Notes: generated by a model from the letters alone, not told the origin. DNA of 64,000 bases from Paraprevotella clara YIT 11840 (GCF_000233955.1 NZ_JH376661.1:106079-170078); one strand, 5' to 3'; positions 7,702 to 20,353 are shown, numbered from the stretch's first letter. Made by a program: numbers and translations.

Positions 7702-10700
7702 TTACTCATCCAAATCAAGGATAGACTTACGATTGGCCATCAGGCGGTCGTACTCCTCCTTGCAGCCTACGACAATCTTGCCGAACTCACGAAGTCCCGT
7801 ACCTGCCGGTATCAGATGACCACAGATGACGTTCTCCTTCATACCTTCGAGTTTATCGGTCTTTCCATTGATGGCCGCGTCATTCAGCACCTTCGTCGTT
7901 TCCTGGAAGGAAGCTGCCGACATGAAGCTCGAAGTCTGTAATGCCGCACGGGTAATACCTTGCAGAATCTGGATTGAGGTGGCCGGCATGGCGTCACGTA
8001 CCTGCACCAACTTCAAATCCTTACGTTTCAACGTAGAATTCTCGTCACGCAACTTACGGGCCGTCACAATCATACCTTTTTGCATCGTTTCCGAGTCACC
8101 GGCATCCACCACGACTTTCTTGCCCCAAATGCGGTCGTTCTCTTCCGCGAAATCGAGCTTGTCCACAATCTGCTGCTCCAAGAATCGAGTGTCGCCCGGT
8201 TCGTCAATCTGCACCTTACGCATCATCTGACGGACAATCACCTCAAAGTGCTTGTCGTTAATCTTCACACCTTGCAAACGGTACACGTCCTGTATCTCGT
8301 TCACGATATATTCCTGCACCGCCGTAGGACCTTTAATGGCCAAAATGTCGGCTGGCGTAGTGGCACCGTCTGATAGTGGAGTTCCGGCACGTACGTAGTC
8401 GTTCTCTTGTACCAGAATCTGCTTGGACAACGGTACGAGATACTTCTTCACTTCACCCAACTTGGAAGTGACGATAATCTCACGGTTACCGCGTTTCAGT
8501 TTACCCATCGTGATCTCACCGTCGATTTCCGAAACGACAGCGGGATTAGACGGATTACGCGCTTCGAACAACTCGGTCACACGCGGAAGACCTCCCGTGA
8601 TGTCGCCGGCTTTACCTACGGCACGCGGAATCTTCACCAATACGTCTCCGGCTTTGACAATCTGCTTATCCTCAATAGCCAAGTGTCCGCCGATGGGGAA
8701 GTTATACGTACGAATCAGCTCTCCGTTCTCGTCCAAGATATGAGCCGAAGGAACCTTCGTCCTGTCTTTTGACTCTATGATGATCATCTCGCGCAGACCC
8801 GTCGTCTCATCGGCTTCCACACGATAAGTCACACCTTCTATCACGTCTTCAAACTGAATCTTACCCGGAGTTTCCGTCACGATAACCGCGTTAAACGGAT
8901 CCCACTTGGCTATCAGCTTGCCTTTCTCTACTTTATCTCCTTCGTTCACATACAAAGTAGAACCGTAAGGCACATTTTGCGTGAAGAGGACAATATCGGT
9001 ATTCACGTCGACGAAGCGGACCTCGGCCAAACGTCCTACCACCATCTTGGCTGCATTTCCGGTCTCATCGGTAATATCTACCGTACGCAACTCTTCGAAC
9101 TCTACCTTCGAATCGTACTTCGCGACGATAGATGCATTGGCTGCCGCATTCGAAGCCACACCACCGGCATGGAACGTACGCAACGTCAACTGTGTACCCG
9201 GCTCACCGATGGACTGGGCGGCAATCACGCCGACCGCCTCGCCTTTCTGTACCATCCGGCTCGTAGCCAAGTTGCGGCCATAGCACTTCATGCAGACTCC
9301 CTTACGGCTCTCGCAAGTCAATACGGAACGGATTTCCACACTCTCGATCGGAGAGTCTTCGATTTCCTGTGCCTTGTCTTCCGTGATTTCCTCCCCGGCG
9401 GAAACAATCAACTTACCCGTCGTAGGATTGATAATATCATGCACGGACACACGTCCTAGAATACGTTCGTAAAGTGAAGAAATGACTTCATCGCCGTTCT
9501 TCAAAGCCGTACATACCAGACCGCGCAACGTACCGCAATCCTCTTCCGTGATAATCACGTCGTGGGATACGTCTACAAGACGACGCGTCAAGTAACCGGC
9601 ATCGGCTGTCTTCAAGGCCGTATCGGCCAAACCCTTACGGGCACCGTGGGTAGAAATGAAGTACTCCAACACGCTCATGCCTTCCTTGAAGTTGGAAAGA
9701 ATCGGGTTTTCGATAATCTGGGCACCTTCGGCTCCGGCTTTCTGGGGCTTGGCCATCAAACCACGCATACCGGAAAGCTGGCTGATCTGTCCGGCAGAAC
9801 CACGGGCTCCGGAATCCAACATCATATATACGGCATTGAAACCCTGGTCGGCTTCTTTCATGGTCTTCATCAAGACCTTGGAAAGGTCATTGTTGACGTG
9901 TGTCCAAGTATCGATGACCTGGTTATAACGTTCGTTGTCCGTGATGAAACCCATACCATAATCATTGGCAATGCGTTCCACTTCTTCGTTTCCGCGACGA
10001 ACCAGTTCCTCTTTTTCTTCCGGAATGATAATATCACCCAAGTTGAACGACAAACCGCCCACGTATGCCATACGATAACCCAGATTCTTGATACCGTCCA
10101 GGAATTCGCAGGCACGAGCCACACCTACCGTCTTGATCACGTCGGTGATGATGCCGCGCAAAGTCTTTTTGGAAATGATGTCATTGAAATAACCGACTTC
10201 TTCCGGTATGATTTCGTTGACAATCACACGGCCTACGGACGTTTCCACCATCTTCTTTTCCAGCTCGCCATTCGCATTCAGGTCCTTTACCACAACTTTA
10301 ATAGGCGCATGAATGTCTACACGCTTCTCATTGTAAGCAATGATAGCCTCTTCGGGACCATAGAATGTCAAACCTTCGCCCTTAGAACCGGGACGGAGCT
10401 TGGTAATATAGTACAAGCCCAACACCATATCCTGAGAAGGCACCGTAATCGGCGCACCGTTTGCCGGATTCAGGATATTATGAGACTGCAACATCAGAAT
10501 CTGAGCTTCCAGAATCGCTTCGTTGCTCAAAGGCAAATGCACAGCCATCTGGTCACCGTCGAAGTCGGCATTGAACGCCGTACAAGCCAACGGATGCAAC
10601 TGGATAGCCTTACCTTCTATCATCTTGGGTTGGAAAGCCTGGATACCCAAGCGGTGCAATGTCGGAGCACGGTTCAACAACACCGGGTGTCCTTTCATCA

Positions 10701-11979
10701 CGTATTCCAAAATATCCCAAATCACAGGCTCCTTGCGGTCTACAATCTTCTTGGCAGACTTCACGGTCTTCACGATACCGCGTTCTATAAGCTTACGGAT
10801 GATGAACGGCTTATAAAGTTCTGCGGCCATCAATTTAGGCAGACCACATTCTCCCATCTTCAACTCCGGTCCTACAACGATAACCGAACGGGCTGAATAG
10901 TCCACACGCTTACCCAACAGGTTCTGACGGAAACGGCCTTGCTTACCTTTCAACGAATCGGAAAGGGACTTCAAAGGACGGTTGGCATCCGTCTTTACCG
11001 CACTGGACTTGCGGGAGTTGTCGAACAAGCTGTCCACGGCCTCTTGCAACATACGTTTCTCATTACGCAAAATCACCTCGGGAGCTTTGATTTCAATCAG
11101 TCGCTTCAGACGGTTGTTACGGATAATGACACGACGATACAAGTCGTTCAAGTCGGAAGTGGCAAAACGGCCGCCATCCAACGGAACCAACGGACGCAGT
11201 TCGGGCGGAATCACCGGAAGGATTTTCATAATCATCCATTCGGGCTTATTGCGTCCCCGACTGGCACGGAAAGACTCAACCACCTGCAACCGCTTCAGGG
11301 CTTCGGTCTTACGCTGCTGGGCCGTATCGGCATTGGCACTGTCACGCAATTCGTATGACAATTTATCCAAATCCAAACGGAGCAAAAGGTCATAAATGGC
11401 CTCTGCACCCATCTTGGCTATGAACTTATTAGGATCCGAATCATCCAAATACTGGTTCTCTTTGGGAAGTTTCTCCAGATAATCCAAATATTCATCTTCG
11501 GTCAACAAGTCATTGGCTGCGATTCCTTCTTCGGCCAGCACGCCCGGCTGAATGACTATATAACGTTCGTAGTAAATGACTGCATCCAGCTTCTTTGTCG
11601 GTATTCCCAACAGATAACCGATTTTGTTCGGTAACGAACGAAAATACCAGATATGAGCCACAGGCACCACCAATGCAATGTGTCCTGAACGTTCGCGACG
11701 TACCTTCTTTTCTGTTACTTCCACGCCACAACGGTCGCAGACAATACCCTTATAACGAATCCGTTTATACTTTCCGCAATGGCATTCATAATCCTTCGTC
11801 GGACCAAAAATACGCTCGCAGAACAAACCGTCACGTTCGGGTTTATAGGTACGATAGTTAATGGTTTCGGGTTTCAAAACCTCACCATACGAATTTTCCA
11901 GGATTTCTTCGGGCGAAGCCAATCCGATGGTTATCTTCGTAAAGTTACTCTTTATTTTAGATTCTTTTCTAAAAGCCAT
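7702..11979 (-). CDS. rpoC: RNA polymerase subunit beta'
   Basis: RpoC forms half of the RNA polymerase active-site cleft. The 1425-residue product contains the Mg-binding [16 protein letters not shown] loop with Asp472, Asp474 and Asp476. It also has the N-terminal zinc ribbon ([20 protein letters not shown]) and the second zinc site with CGTLRGLVC and [11 protein letters not shown]. The bridge/trigger region [22 protein letters not shown] is intact. Length is normal for Bacteroidota. It follows rpoB by 29 bases and ends the operon with a strong terminator. Very long open frames on the opposite strand (for example 9562-10896) are shadows of this gene's codon bias. Confidence 0.99.
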   Translation of the reverse strand: MAFRKESKIKSNFTKITIGLASPEEILENSYGEVLKPETINYRTYKPERDGLFCERIFGPTKDYECHCGKYKRIRYKGIVCDRCGVEVTEKKVRRERSGHIALVVPVAHIWYFRSLPNKIGYLLGIPTKKLDAVIYYERYIVIQPGVLAEEGIAANDLLTEDEYLDYLEKLPKENQYLDDSDPNKFIAKMGAEAIYDLLLRLDLDKLSYELRDSANADTAQQRKTEALKRLQVVESFRASRGRNKPEWMIMKILPVIPPELRPLVPLDGGRFATSDLNDLYRRVIIRNNRLKRLIEIKAPEVILRNEKRMLQEAVDSLFDNSRKSSAVKTDANRPLKSLSDSLKGKQGRFRQNLLGKRVDYSARSVIVVGPELKMGECGLPKLMAAELYKPFIIRKLIERGIVKTVKSAKKIVDRKEPVIWDILEYVMKGHPVLLNRAPTLHRLGIQAFQPKMIEGKAIQLHPLACTAFNADFDGDQMAVHLPLSNEAILEAQILMLQSHNILNPANGAPITVPSQDMVLGLYYITKLRPGSKGEGLTFYGPEEAIIAYNEKRVDIHAPIKVVVKDLNANGELEKKMVETSVGRVIVNEIIPEEVGYFNDIISKKTLRGIITDVIKTVGVARACEFLDGIKNLGYRMAYVGGLSFNLGDIIIPEEKEELVRRGNEEVERIANDYGMGFITDNERYNQVIDTWTHVNNDLSKVLMKTMKEADQGFNAVYMMLDSGARGSAGQISQLSGMRGLMAKPQKAGAEGAQIIENPILSNFKEGMSVLEYFISTHGARKGLADTALKTADAGYLTRRLVDVSHDVIITEEDCGTLRGLVCTALKNGDEVISSLYERILGRVSVHDIINPTTGKLIVSAGEEITEDKAQEIEDSPIESVEIRSVLTCESRKGVCMKCYGRNLATSRMVQKGEAVGVIAAQSIGEPGTQLTLRTFHAGGVASNAAANASIVAKYDSKVEFEELRTVDITDETGNAAKMVVGRLAEVRFVDVNTDIVLFTQNVPYGSTLYVNEGDKVEKGKLIAKWDPFNAVIVTETPGKIQFEDVIEGVTYRVEADETTGLREMIIIESKDRTKVPSAHILDENGELIRTYNFPIGGHLAIEDKQIVKAGDVLVKIPRAVGKAGDITGGLPRVTELFEARNPSNPAVVSEIDGEITMGKLKRGNREIIVTSKLGEVKKYLVPLSKQILVQENDYVRAGTPLSDGATTPADILAIKGPTAVQEYIVNEIQDVYRLQGVKINDKHFEVIVRQMMRKVQIDEPGDTRFLEQQIVDKLDFAEENDRIWGKKVVVDAGDSETMQKGMIVTARKLRDENSTLKRKDLKLVQVRDAMPATSIQILQGITRAALQTSSFMSAASFQETTKVLNDAAINGKTDKLEGMKENVICGHLIPAGTGLREFGKIVVGCKEEYDRLMANRKSILDLDE

Positions 11980-12008
11980 ATTCTGTTATTAATAAAAGAG
12001 TTCAACTG

Positions 12009-15000
12009 TTATTCAAGCGTAATGCTCAACCCCAAGCCTCTCAGCTCGTGGAGCAACACATTCAGTGATTCCGGAATACCCGGAGTTGGCATCGGCTCGC
12101 CCTTGACAATCGCTTCGTATGCTTTCGAACGGCCTACCACATCGTCCGACTTGATAGTCAAAATTTCCTGTAGCACATGAGATGCACCGAACGCCTCGAT
12201 GGCCCAGACTTCCATTTCTCCGAAACGCTGCCCACCGAACTGCGCCTTACCTCCGAGCGGCTGTTGGGTAATCAATGAATACGGACCGATGGAACGGGCG
12301 TGCATCTTGTCTTCTACCATATGACCTAACTTCAGCATATAAGCAATACCGACAGTGGCCAACTGGTCGAACTTCTCACCGGTCTCACCGTCATACAACT
12401 GCGTAGAGCAATAGCGCGGTAAACCGGCCTTATCGGTCCATTCACACAAGTCATCCAACGTAGCACCATCGAAAATCGGAGTGGCAAACTTCACTCCAAG
12501 TTCTTTTCCGGCAGCCCCTAAAACAGTCTCGAAAATCTGACCGATGTTCATACGAGAAGGCACACCCAACGGATTCAAAACGATATCGACCGGCGTTCCG
12601 TCAGCCAAGAACGGCATGTCTTCCTGACGTACGATTTTTGATACGATACCCTTGTTTCCGTGACGTCCGGCCATCTTGTCGCCGACACCGATCTTACGTT
12701 TCTTGGCGATATAAACCTTAGCCATCTGAATGATACCCGAAGGCAATTCATCACCAATCGTAATCGCAAACTTCTTACGTTTCAGTTCGGCATCAAGCAA
12801 CTTGTATTTCTTCAGGAAGTTTATAATCAGTTGAGATATCAAACCGTTCAGATGCTCGTCGTCCGTCCAGCCACTTAACTGTATCGTCGTAAAATCGAGT
12901 CCTTCCAAAGCGGAAGCCGCAAACTTACGTCCCGAAGCAATCACGTCGCTACCCATATAATCTTTCACGCCTTGTGAAACCTTGTCTTTCGTCAGCTCCA
13001 ACAATTTGTCTATCAAAATGGCCTTCAAATCTTCAACCTTGCTGTTGAATTCCTCGTCTATTTTCGGAAGAATCAGTTTGTCCGCAGCCTTGGCAGCACG
13101 TGTCTTGATGGCACGGGAGAACAACTTCTTATCTATCACCACACCATTCAATGACGGAGAAGCTTTCAAAGAAGCATCCTTCACATCACCGGCTTTATCA
13201 CCGAAAATGGCACGCAGCAGCTTCTCTTCGGGCGAAGGATCGCTCTCACCCTTCGGAGTAATCTTACCGATCATAATATCACCCGGCTGAATGCGGGCAC
13301 CGACGCGGACAATACCATTCTCATCCAAATCTTTAGTAGCTTCTTCGCTTACATTCGGAATATCAGCCGTCAACTCTTCCACTCCACGTTTCGTTTCACG
13401 AACTTCCAACGAGAATTCTTCCACATGGATTGAAGTCAAAATATCTTCGCGTACCACGCGCTCGTTCAGCACAATGGCATCCTCATAGTTATAGCCTTTC
13501 CATGGCATGTAAGCCACCAAAAGGTTCTTACCCAAAGCCAGTTCTCCTTGCTGGGTAGAATAACCTTCCGTCAAAATGTCCCCGGCTTTTACGCGTTGGC
13601 CTTTATCGCAGATAGGACGAAGGTCAATCGTCATATTCTGGTTTGTACGACGGAACTTCGGGATGCGGTATTCTTTCAACGCAGGCTCGAAACTTACGAA
13701 CTCTTCTTCTTCCGTACGGTCGTACAAAATACGAATGGTCGTAGCGTCCACATATTCAATCACGCCATCACCCTCAGCCGTAATCATCGTACGGGAATCC
13801 TCACATACCTGTTTTTCTATACCGGTACCTACAATCGGAGATTCGCTACGCAACAAAGGCACGGCCTGGCGCATCATGTTTGAACCCATCAACGCACGGT
13901 GCGCGTCGTCATGCTCCAAGAACGGAATCAAAGATGCGGCAATAGAAGCAATCTGCTGCGGAGCCACGTCCATCAGATTCACATCAGAAGGGGGAACAAC
14001 CGGATAATCGTCATCCTGACGACACTTTACTTTCTTACGGATAAACGTACCGTCATCATTCAACGGTGCATTACCCTGTCCGATAATCTTGCCTTCTTCC
14101 TCTTCTGCTGTCAAATATTCAATACCGGTTTCCAATGATAAATCAACCACTCCGTCTTGCACCTTACGGTAAGGGGTTTCAATGAAACCGAGGTCGTTAA
14201 TCTTGGCATATACACACAAAGAAGAAATCAAACCGATGTTCGGTCCTTCAGGAGATTCGATAGGACACAAACGGCCATAGTGTGTATAGTGTACGTCACG
14301 CACTTCGAAACCGGCACGTTCACGAGACAAACCGCCAGGACCGAGGGCAGACAAACGACGTTTGTGCGTTACCTCTGCCAGAGGGTTGGTCTGGTCCATG
14401 AATTGCGAAAGGGCATTGGTTCCGAAGAAAGAATTAATCACGGAAGAAATGGTCTTCGCATTAATCAAGTCCGTCGGAGTAAAGACTTCGTTGTCACGTA
14501 CATTCATACGTTCCCGAATCGTACGACTCATGCGAGCCAAACCAATAGCAAACTGATTGCTTAATTGTTCGCCTACAGTCCTTACACGACGGTTGCTCAA
14601 ATGGTCGATGTCATCGACAAGTGCCTTTGAGTTTATCAACTCTATCAGATACTTGATAATCTCGATAATATCTTCTTTCGTCAATACGCGGACATCCATA
14701 TCCGTAGAAAGATTCAGCTTTCTATTGATACGGTAGCGTCCCACTTCACCCAAATCATAACGTTTCTCTGAAAAGAACAAGTTATTGATGACCTCACGTG
14801 CACTGGCATCATCTGCGGGGTCGGCGTTACGCAACTGACGGTAAATGTATAATACAGCTTCCTTTTCAGAATTACTCGGGTCCTTCTGAAGTGTATTGAA
14901 GATGATAGAATAATCAGACGTATTTATCTCTTCCTTATGCAACAACACACTTTGAACACCGCTATCTAAAATGATACAAATATTGTCTTCGTCCAATATA

Positions 15001-15824
15001 GCTTCACGGTCTAAGATGACTTCATTACGCTCTATTGAAACCACCTCACCCGTGTCTTCATCCACGAAATCTTCAATCCAGCTCTTCAGCACACGTGCAG
15101 CTAACTTCTTACCAATGTATTTCTTTAAATTGGTTTTCGTCGCTTTGACTTCTTCCGCCAAATTGAAAATCTCCAGAATATCCTTGTCGTCCTCGAAACC
15201 TATGGCACGCAACAAAGTCGTAACAGGCAATTTCTTCTTACGGTCGATATACGCATACATGACATTATTGATGTCTGTAGCAAATTCAATCCATGAACCT
15301 TTAAATGGAATGATACGTGCCGAATATAGTTGCGTCCCATTCGCATGAATACTTGAACCGAAGAAAACACCCGGAGAACGATGTAATTGGGAAACTACAA
15401 CTCGTTCAGCTCCGTTAATAATAAAAGTTCCATTATCGGTCATATAAGGAATAGGACCTAAGAACACATCCTGAATAACCGTATCAAAGTCTTCGTGATC
15501 CGGGTCGGTACAATACAACTTCAATTTGGCCTTGAGCGGCACACTATAGGTGAGCCCACGCTCTAAACACTCTTCAATTGTATAGCGGGGAGGATCAATA
15601 TAATAATCAAGGAACTCCAAAACGAAGTTATTACGCGTATCGGCAATTGGGAAATTCTCTGAGAAGACTTTATATAAGCCGTCGTTTTTACGTTTCTCAG
15701 GAGGAGTATCCAACTGCAGGAAGTCCTTAAACGACTTCAATTGCACATCAAGAAAATCCGGATAAGGCATCGGACTCTTAACTGTTGCAAAGTTAACTCT
15801 CTGATTTACAAGATTAGAAGACAT
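12009..15824 (-). CDS. rpoB: RNA polymerase subunit beta
   Basis: RpoB is the second large catalytic-core subunit and the rifampicin target. The 1271-residue product carries the rifampicin-pocket sequence [19 protein letters not shown], then [19 protein letters not shown], with the wild-type Asp, His and Ser at the positions usually mutated in resistance. The C-terminal [19 protein letters not shown] is conserved. It stands between rplL (106 bases upstream, with a hairpin in the gap) and rpoC. The start ATG is supported by the family-typical N-terminus (...[19 protein letters not shown]). Confidence 0.99.
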   Translation of the reverse strand: MSSNLVNQRVNFATVKSPMPYPDFLDVQLKSFKDFLQLDTPPEKRKNDGLYKVFSENFPIADTRNNFVLEFLDYYIDPPRYTIEECLERGLTYSVPLKAKLKLYCTDPDHEDFDTVIQDVFLGPIPYMTDNGTFIINGAERVVVSQLHRSPGVFFGSSIHANGTQLYSARIIPFKGSWIEFATDINNVMYAYIDRKKKLPVTTLLRAIGFEDDKDILEIFNLAEEVKATKTNLKKYIGKKLAARVLKSWIEDFVDEDTGEVVSIERNEVILDREAILDEDNICIILDSGVQSVLLHKEEINTSDYSIIFNTLQKDPSNSEKEAVLYIYRQLRNADPADDASAREVINNLFFSEKRYDLGEVGRYRINRKLNLSTDMDVRVLTKEDIIEIIKYLIELINSKALVDDIDHLSNRRVRTVGEQLSNQFAIGLARMSRTIRERMNVRDNEVFTPTDLINAKTISSVINSFFGTNALSQFMDQTNPLAEVTHKRRLSALGPGGLSRERAGFEVRDVHYTHYGRLCPIESPEGPNIGLISSLCVYAKINDLGFIETPYRKVQDGVVDLSLETGIEYLTAEEEEGKIIGQGNAPLNDDGTFIRKKVKCRQDDDYPVVPPSDVNLMDVAPQQIASIAASLIPFLEHDDAHRALMGSNMMRQAVPLLRSESPIVGTGIEKQVCEDSRTMITAEGDGVIEYVDATTIRILYDRTEEEEFVSFEPALKEYRIPKFRRTNQNMTIDLRPICDKGQRVKAGDILTEGYSTQQGELALGKNLLVAYMPWKGYNYEDAIVLNERVVREDILTSIHVEEFSLEVRETKRGVEELTADIPNVSEEATKDLDENGIVRVGARIQPGDIMIGKITPKGESDPSPEEKLLRAIFGDKAGDVKDASLKASPSLNGVVIDKKLFSRAIKTRAAKAADKLILPKIDEEFNSKVEDLKAILIDKLLELTKDKVSQGVKDYMGSDVIASGRKFAASALEGLDFTTIQLSGWTDDEHLNGLISQLIINFLKKYKLLDAELKRKKFAITIGDELPSGIIQMAKVYIAKKRKIGVGDKMAGRHGNKGIVSKIVRQEDMPFLADGTPVDIVLNPLGVPSRMNIGQIFETVLGAAGKELGVKFATPIFDGATLDDLCEWTDKAGLPRYCSTQLYDGETGEKFDQLATVGIAYMLKLGHMVEDKMHARSIGPYSLITQQPLGGKAQFGGQRFGEMEVWAIEAFGASHVLQEILTIKSDDVVGRSKAYEAIVKGEPMPTPGIPESLNVLLHELRGLGLSITLE

Positions 15825-15865
15825 CTATATTATTATTAGTTGAACTTGTTGATAGTTTTAGACAC

Positions 15866-15903
15866 AAAAAGGTAAAGAACCCTCTACCAGAGGATTCTTT
15901 ACC
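15866..15903 (-). terminator. Hairpin between rplL and rpoB, probable attenuator or processing site
   Basis: On the minus strand GGTAAAGAA-T-CCTCT (15903-15889) pairs with AGAGG-G-TTCTTTACC (15885-15871), one mismatch in about 15 pairs, followed by five T (15870-15866). It has the form of an intrinsic terminator, yet rpoB follows 42 bases later with no promoter I can see. The likely role is partial termination or RNA processing that sets the ratio of ribosomal-protein to polymerase mRNA, as known for the rplL-rpoB gap of Escherichia coli. Confidence 0.75.
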
Positions 15904-15930
15904 GATAAACCTGCTAATACAGGCTTTTAA

Positions 15931-16308
15931 TTACTTCAACTCGATTTCAGCACCAGCTTCTTCGAGAGTCTTCTTCAAAGCTTCAGCATCAGCTTTCGGC
16001 ATTCCTTCCTTCAATACGCTGGGAGCACCGTCAACCATTTCTTTGGCTTCTTTCAAGCCAAGGCCGCAAGCTTCTTTCACAGCCTTAACTACCTGCAACT
16101 TAGCTGCACCTGCACTCTTCAATACTACATCGAAAGAATCTTTTGCAGCAGCAGCTTCAGCGCCACCAGCAGCAGGACCAGCAGCAACAGCAACAGCTGC
16201 AGCAGCAGGTTCAATTCCGTACTCATCCTTCAGGATAGTTGCCAATTCATTAACTTCCTTAACTGTCAAATTTACCAATTCTTCAGCAATAGCTTTCAAA
16301 TCTGCCAT
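15931..16308 (-). CDS. rplL: 50S ribosomal protein L7/L12
   Basis: L7/L12 forms the flexible stalk that recruits translation GTPases. The 125 residues show the N-terminal dimerisation helices ([21 protein letters not shown]), an Ala/Gly-rich hinge, and the C-terminal domain with [20 protein letters not shown] and the acidic [10 protein letters not shown] end. It follows rplJ by 38 bases. The attenuator-like hairpin lies directly after it, before rpoB. Confidence 0.98.
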   Translation of the reverse strand: MADLKAIAEELVNLTVKEVNELATILKDEYGIEPAAAAVAVAAGPAAGGAEAAAAKDSFDVVLKSAGAAKLQVVKAVKEACGLGLKEAKEMVDGAPSVLKEGMPKADAEALKKTLEEAGAEIELK

Positions 16309-16346
16309 TTTTATTCTATTTTTTATTTGTTTGATACTAATTTAAT

Positions 16347-16865
16347 TTATTCGGGTCTTTCACCGAGAGTTTTGAGAACTCCATGAATAGTGTTTCCACC
16401 TGATTGAAGAGCAGAAAGTACGTTCTTCGCCGGTGACTGCAACAAAGCCACAATCTCAGCAATAACTTCATCCTTGCTCTTGATAGCCGTAAGAGCTTCG
16501 AGTTGGTCTGCACCTACATAGAAACCTTCTTCAGCATAAGCCGCCTTCAATGCGGGCATTCCATCCTTAGTAAAATCTTTCAACAACTTTGCAGGGGCAT
16601 TTGCCGTGTTTGCAAACAACACAGCAGTCGTACCCTTTAAGCAATCGTACAAAGGAGTATAATCTGTCTCAGCTGCTTCCAAAGCTTTGTGAAGTAATGT
16701 GTTCTTCACAACTACCATTTTAATTTCAGACTGAAAACATTTTCTTCTCATCGCACTGGTTGTCGCAGCATTCAATCCCGTCACATCAACCAGATAGAAA
16801 TGAGCATACTCATTCAAGACTTCGCCAAGCTGGGCTATAATATTACCTTTATCTTCCTTTCTCAT
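16347..16865 (-). CDS. rplJ: 50S ribosomal protein L10
   Basis: L10 anchors the L7/L12 dimers to the large subunit. The 172-residue protein begins MRKEDKGNIIAQLGEVLNEY and carries KMVVVKNTLLHKALEAA and the C-terminal helix that binds L12 (LQSPAKNVLSALQSGGNTIH). In many bacteria the L10-L12 complex represses its own mRNA. Here the gap to rplA is only 14 bases, so any such site would have to lie in the upstream gene. Confidence 0.98.
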   Translation of the reverse strand: MRKEDKGNIIAQLGEVLNEYAHFYLVDVTGLNAATTSAMRRKCFQSEIKMVVVKNTLLHKALEAAETDYTPLYDCLKGTTAVLFANTANAPAKLLKDFTKDGMPALKAAYAEEGFYVGADQLEALTAIKSKDEVIAEIVALLQSPAKNVLSALQSGGNTIHGVLKTLGERPE

Positions 16866-16879
16866 GATTCAATTACTTT

Positions 16880-17578
16880 TTAAATTTCCTCAACAGCCTT
16901 CGGGTCAATCTTGATACCGCGGCTCATCGTACTTGAAAGATAAATACTCTTAATATAGGTACCCTTAGCGGCTGTAGGTTTCAACTTATTGATAGTTGAA
17001 ATAAACTCTTTCGCATTCTGTGCAATTTGCTCAGCAGTAAAAGAAACCTTACCTATAGAAGTGTGTACAATACCTGATTTATCTACTTTAAAGTCAATCT
17101 TACCTTGTTTCACTTCTCTTACAGCCTTGGCCACATCCATAGTTACAGTACCACTCTTCGGGTTAGGCATCAATCCACGAGGACCGAGTACACGACCGAG
17201 GGCACCAATTTTTCCCATTATTGAAGGCATAGTGATAATGACATCCACGTCAGTCCAACCGCCTTTTATCTTCTCGATATATTCATCAAGACCTACATAG
17301 TCAGCGCCTGCTTCCTTAGCAGCAGCTTCAGCATCCGGAGTACACAAGCAAAGAACCCGCGTAACTTTACCCGTACCATTTGGCAGAGACACAACACCTC
17401 TCACCATCTGATTGGCTTTACGGGGATCCACACCTAAACGTACATCAATGTCTACGGAAGCATCAAACTTGGTTGTCGTAATATCCTTAACCAACTGAGA
17501 AGCTTCTTTCAAAGAGTATGCTTTCCCTGCTTCAATCTTGTCAGCGACCAACTTCTGATTTTTTGTCAGTTTACTCAT
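16880..17578 (-). CDS. rplA: 50S ribosomal protein L1
   Basis: L1 builds the mobile stalk at the E site and is a translational repressor of the rplK-rplA mRNA in other bacteria. The 232-residue protein has the signature KTGT-like stretch [20 protein letters not shown] and the C-terminal [19 protein letters not shown]. Length is normal. It follows rplK by 21 bases in the operon. Confidence 0.98.
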   Translation of the reverse strand: MSKLTKNQKLVADKIEAGKAYSLKEASQLVKDITTTKFDASVDIDVRLGVDPRKANQMVRGVVSLPNGTGKVTRVLCLCTPDAEAAAKEAGADYVGLDEYIEKIKGGWTDVDVIITMPSIMGKIGALGRVLGPRGLMPNPKSGTVTMDVAKAVREVKQGKIDFKVDKSGIVHTSIGKVSFTAEQIAQNAKEFISTINKLKPTAAKGTYIKSIYLSSTMSRGIKIDPKAVEEI

Positions 17579-17599
17579 TTTAATTGAAGATTTTAATTA

Positions 17600-18037
17600 T
17601 TAACCCGGGAAGTCTCCTTTTACAGTGATACCCATACTTCTTGCTGTTCCTGCAACCAATTTCATCGCAGCTTCTATTGTAAAGCAATTCAAATCAGGCA
17701 TTTTATCCTGAGCGATCGTACGCACTTGCTCCCAAGAGATTTCAGCAACCTTTTTACGATTCGGCTCTGCAGAACCACCTTTTAACTTCGCAATCTCCAT
17801 CAACTGTACTGCTACGGGAGGAGTCTTTACGATAAAGTCGTATGACTTATCAGTATAATAGGTGATTACCACCGGGAGCACCTTGCCGGCTTTCTCCTGC
17901 GTTCTGGCGTTGAATGCTTTACAGAAATCCATGATATTGATACCCTTGGAACCCAAAGCAGGACCTACTGGGGGTGATGGATTTGCAGCGCCTCCTTTAA
18001 TCTGTAATTTGATTAATCCAGCAACTTCTTTAGCCAT
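17600..18037 (-). CDS. rplK: 50S ribosomal protein L11
   Basis: L11 binds the GTPase-associated centre of 23S rRNA and is needed for stringent-response signalling through RelA. The 145 residues include [20 protein letters not shown], the [20 protein letters not shown] loop and the C-terminal RNA-binding domain. It follows nusG by 55 bases, the standard order. Confidence 0.98.
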   Translation of the reverse strand: MAKEVAGLIKLQIKGGAANPSPPVGPALGSKGINIMDFCKAFNARTQEKAGKVLPVVITYYTDKSYDFIVKTPPVAVQLMEIAKLKGGSAEPNRKKVAEISWEQVRTIAQDKMPDLNCFTIEAAMKLVAGTARSMGITVKGDFPG

Positions 18038-18092
18038 TTTTTTGTTATTTATTGAATTTGATATTCAAGAACAATACGCGTAACAAAACGCA

Positions 18093-18638
18093 TCATTCTT
18101 TCTCTACTTGCATAAAACCTAATTCCAACGGCGTTTTACGGCCGAAGATCTTGACCATTACTTTCAGCTTCTTCTTTTCGTTATTCACTTCCTCGATTAC
18201 GGCAGAAAAACCACTAAAAGGTCCTTCTGTTACCTTAACCGTTTCCCCTTCAGTATAAGGTATCAACACTTCTTCTGGTACATCTTGCATTTCGTCAACA
18301 GCACCTAAAAGACGATTAACCTCAGACTGACGCAACGGAGTAGGGTTACTATTAGATTCACCCAAAAAGCCCAATACGTTTGGTGTATTACGCAACAATA
18401 CAGGTATCTCACCCACTAAAGCTGCTTCTACCAACACATAGCCCGGTAAATGATTACGCTCCTTAACAATACGTTTACCATTACGAACCTGAACTACTTT
18501 TTCTGTCGGTATCAACACCTGAGAGACGAATTTTCCAAAGTCACCTTTTTTAATTTCGGCATCAATGTACTCCTTCACCTTGCTTTCCTTTCCACTCACG
18601 GCACGCATAACGTACCATTTCATTTCAGTATCAGCCAT
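18093..18638 (-). CDS. nusG: Transcription termination/antitermination factor NusG
   Basis: NusG binds RNA polymerase and couples it to Rho or the ribosome. The 181-residue product has the NGN domain (MKWYVMRAVSGKESKVKEYI, then LPGYVLVEAAL and NTPNVLGFLG) and a C-terminal KOW domain (GETVKVTEGPFSGFSAVIEE). The frame opens at 18638; an internal ATG five codons later (MKWYV) is an alternative start. It follows secE by 8 bases. Confidence 0.97.
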   Translation of the reverse strand: MADTEMKWYVMRAVSGKESKVKEYIDAEIKKGDFGKFVSQVLIPTEKVVQVRNGKRIVKERNHLPGYVLVEAALVGEIPVLLRNTPNVLGFLGESNSNPTPLRQSEVNRLLGAVDEMQDVPEEVLIPYTEGETVKVTEGPFSGFSAVIEEVNNEKKKLKVMVKIFGRKTPLELGFMQVEKE

Positions 18639-18646
18639 CTCTCTAC

Positions 18647-18838
18647 TTAATTAGGATAAATAACTTCCATTGCGCTTTGGAACACGAAGTCCATAGCGAA
18701 AACAACCAGTGCAATGAGTAGGGAAGCAGATAATACTACGACTGCACTGTTAGTAAGTTCTGAACGAGTCGGCCAAGTTGTTTTATGGACAAGCTCATCA
18801 TAAGATTCCTTACAATATTTAAAGATCTTCTTAAACAT
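18647..18838 (-). CDS. secE: Preprotein translocase subunit SecE
   Basis: SecE clamps the SecY channel of the Sec translocon in the inner membrane. I chose the ATG at 18838 (MFKKIFKYCKESYDEL, 63 residues). The frame extends upstream to 18883, but that stretch lies inside tRNA-Trp and cannot be translated from the processed transcript. The protein has the amphipathic HKTTWPTRSELTNSAVVV motif and one membrane helix (LSASLLIALVVFAMDFVF). This is a short single-span SecE, as usual in Bacteroidota. Confidence 0.96.
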   Translation of the reverse strand: MFKKIFKYCKESYDELVHKTTWPTRSELTNSAVVVLSASLLIALVVFAMDFVFQSAMEVIYPN

Positions 18839-18853
18839 ATTCTTTATTATTAG

Positions 18854-18926
18854 CACGGGAGGAGAGGCTCGAACTCCCGACACCCGGTTTTGGAGACCGG
18901 TGCTCTACCAACTGAGCTACTCCCGT
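18854..18926 (-). tRNA. tRNA-Trp (CCA anticodon)
   Basis: The minus strand folds as a cloverleaf: acceptor ACGGGAG/CTCCCGT, D arm AGCTCAGTTGGTAGAGC, anticodon arm CCGGT-CTCCAAA-ACCGG giving anticodon CCA, and T arm with GTTCGAG. No CCA tail is encoded. It lies between tuf and secE, so it must be cut from the tuf-secE mRNA. Confidence 0.97.
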
Positions 18927-18969
18927 AAGTGGCTCTCCCCTAAGAGAGAGAGCCTATGATGACCTTAAA

Positions 18970-20151
18970 TTAGTCAAAAACTTCAGTAATCTGACCAGAA
19001 CCTACTGTACGTCCACCTTCGCGGATAGCGAAACGCAAACCTACGTTCAAGGCTACCGGATAAATCAAGTGTACTGTAATTTCTACATTATCACCCGGCA
19101 TTACCATTTCAGTTCCTTCCGGCAAGTGAATTTCACCTGTACAGTCCATAGTACGCAGATAGAACTGAGGACGATATTTGTTTCCGAACGGAGTGTGACG
19201 TCCACCTTCTTCTTTCTTCAAAACGTAGATAGAAGCCTTGAAACCAGAGTGAGGAGTAATAGAACCCGGATGAGTAATTACCATACCACGCTTGATTTCT
19301 GTTTTATCGATACCACGAAGCAACAAACCAACGTTATCACCAGCTTCACCTTCGTCCAACAACTTACGGAACATTTCTACACCGGTAATCACAGACTTCT
19401 TGTCTTCGCCCAAACCGAGGATCTGAACTTCATCACCTACTTTCACGACACCAGTCTCAATACGACCAGTTGCTACAGTACCACGACCAGTAATAGAGAA
19501 TACGTCCTCAACCGGCATCAAGAAAGGCTTTTCAACGTCACGAACCGGCTCCTGAATCCAAGTATCACAAGCGTCCATAAGTTCCATTACCTTATCTTCC
19601 CATTCAGGAACACCATTCAAGGCACCCAAAGCAGAACCACGGATAATCGGAGTATCTTCTTCGAAGTCATAAGCTGCCAACAGCTCACGCATTTCCATCT
19701 CAACGAGCTCCAACATTTCTTCATCGTCAACCATATCGCACTTGTTCAAGAATACGACCAAACGCGGAACGTTTACCTGACGAGCCAACAAGATGTGCTC
19801 ACGAGTTTGAGGCATCGGACCATCAGTTGCAGCAACTACAATGATAGCACCATCCATCTGCGCAGCACCAGTTACCATGTTCTTTACATAGTCGGCATGT
19901 CCCGGGCAGTCAACGTGTGCATAGTGACGGTTTGCAGTTTCATACTCAACGTGTGAAGTATTGATAGTAATACCACGCTCTTTTTCCTCGGGAGCGTTAT
20001 CGATCTGATCGAACGATTTTACTTCTGACAAACCTTTCTTTGCCAATACTGTAGTAATAGCAGCAGTCAAAGTAGTCTTTCCGTGGTCTACGTGACCGAT
20101 AGTACCAATGTTTACATGAGGTTTGGTACGCTCAAACTTCTCTTTAGCCAT
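18970..20151 (-). CDS. tuf: Elongation factor Tu
   Basis: EF-Tu delivers aminoacyl-tRNA to the ribosome in a GTP-dependent way. The 393-residue product has the P-loop [10 protein letters not shown], switch region [26 protein letters not shown], and the NKCD and SAL guanine-recognition motifs ([21 protein letters not shown]). Domains 2 and 3 are complete to SGQITEVFD. It is embedded between four tRNA genes upstream and tRNA-Trp downstream. Confidence 0.99.
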   Translation of the reverse strand: MAKEKFERTKPHVNIGTIGHVDHGKTTLTAAITTVLAKKGLSEVKSFDQIDNAPEEKERGITINTSHVEYETANRHYAHVDCPGHADYVKNMVTGAAQMDGAIIVVAATDGPMPQTREHILLARQVNVPRLVVFLNKCDMVDDEEMLELVEMEMRELLAAYDFEEDTPIIRGSALGALNGVPEWEDKVMELMDACDTWIQEPVRDVEKPFLMPVEDVFSITGRGTVATGRIETGVVKVGDEVQILGLGEDKKSVITGVEMFRKLLDEGEAGDNVGLLLRGIDKTEIKRGMVITHPGSITPHSGFKASIYVLKKEEGGRHTPFGNKYRPQFYLRTMDCTGEIHLPEGTEMVMPGDNVEITVHLIYPVALNVGLRFAIREGGRTVGSGQITEVFD

Positions 20152-20198
20152 AGCTTTTTCCTTTTTATTTAATTAATGAATAATCTAATGCTCATCCG

Positions 20199-20270
<72 letters not shown>

Positions 20271-20280
20271 AAAAAATTAG

Positions 20281-20353
20281 AGCGGAAAACGGGACTCAAA
20301 CCCGCGACCCCCAGCTTGGAAGGCTAGTGCTCTATCGACTGAGCTATTTCCGC
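20281..20353 (-). tRNA. tRNA-Gly (UCC anticodon)
   Basis: Minus-strand cloverleaf with acceptor GCGGAAA/TTTCCGC (one wobble allowed), D arm AGCTCAGTCGATAGAGC, anticodon loop CTTCCAA giving TCC, and T loop GTTTGAG. It lies 10 bases from tRNA-Thr(GGU) in the same precursor. Confidence 0.96.

Noticed and set aside
9562..10896. Open frame of 444 codons antisense to rpoC
   Set aside because: Lies entirely opposite an essential, fully conserved gene and has no family features.
18839..18883. N-terminal extension of SecE
   Set aside because: The extra codons lie inside tRNA-Trp; the internal ATG at 18838 gives a normal SecE.
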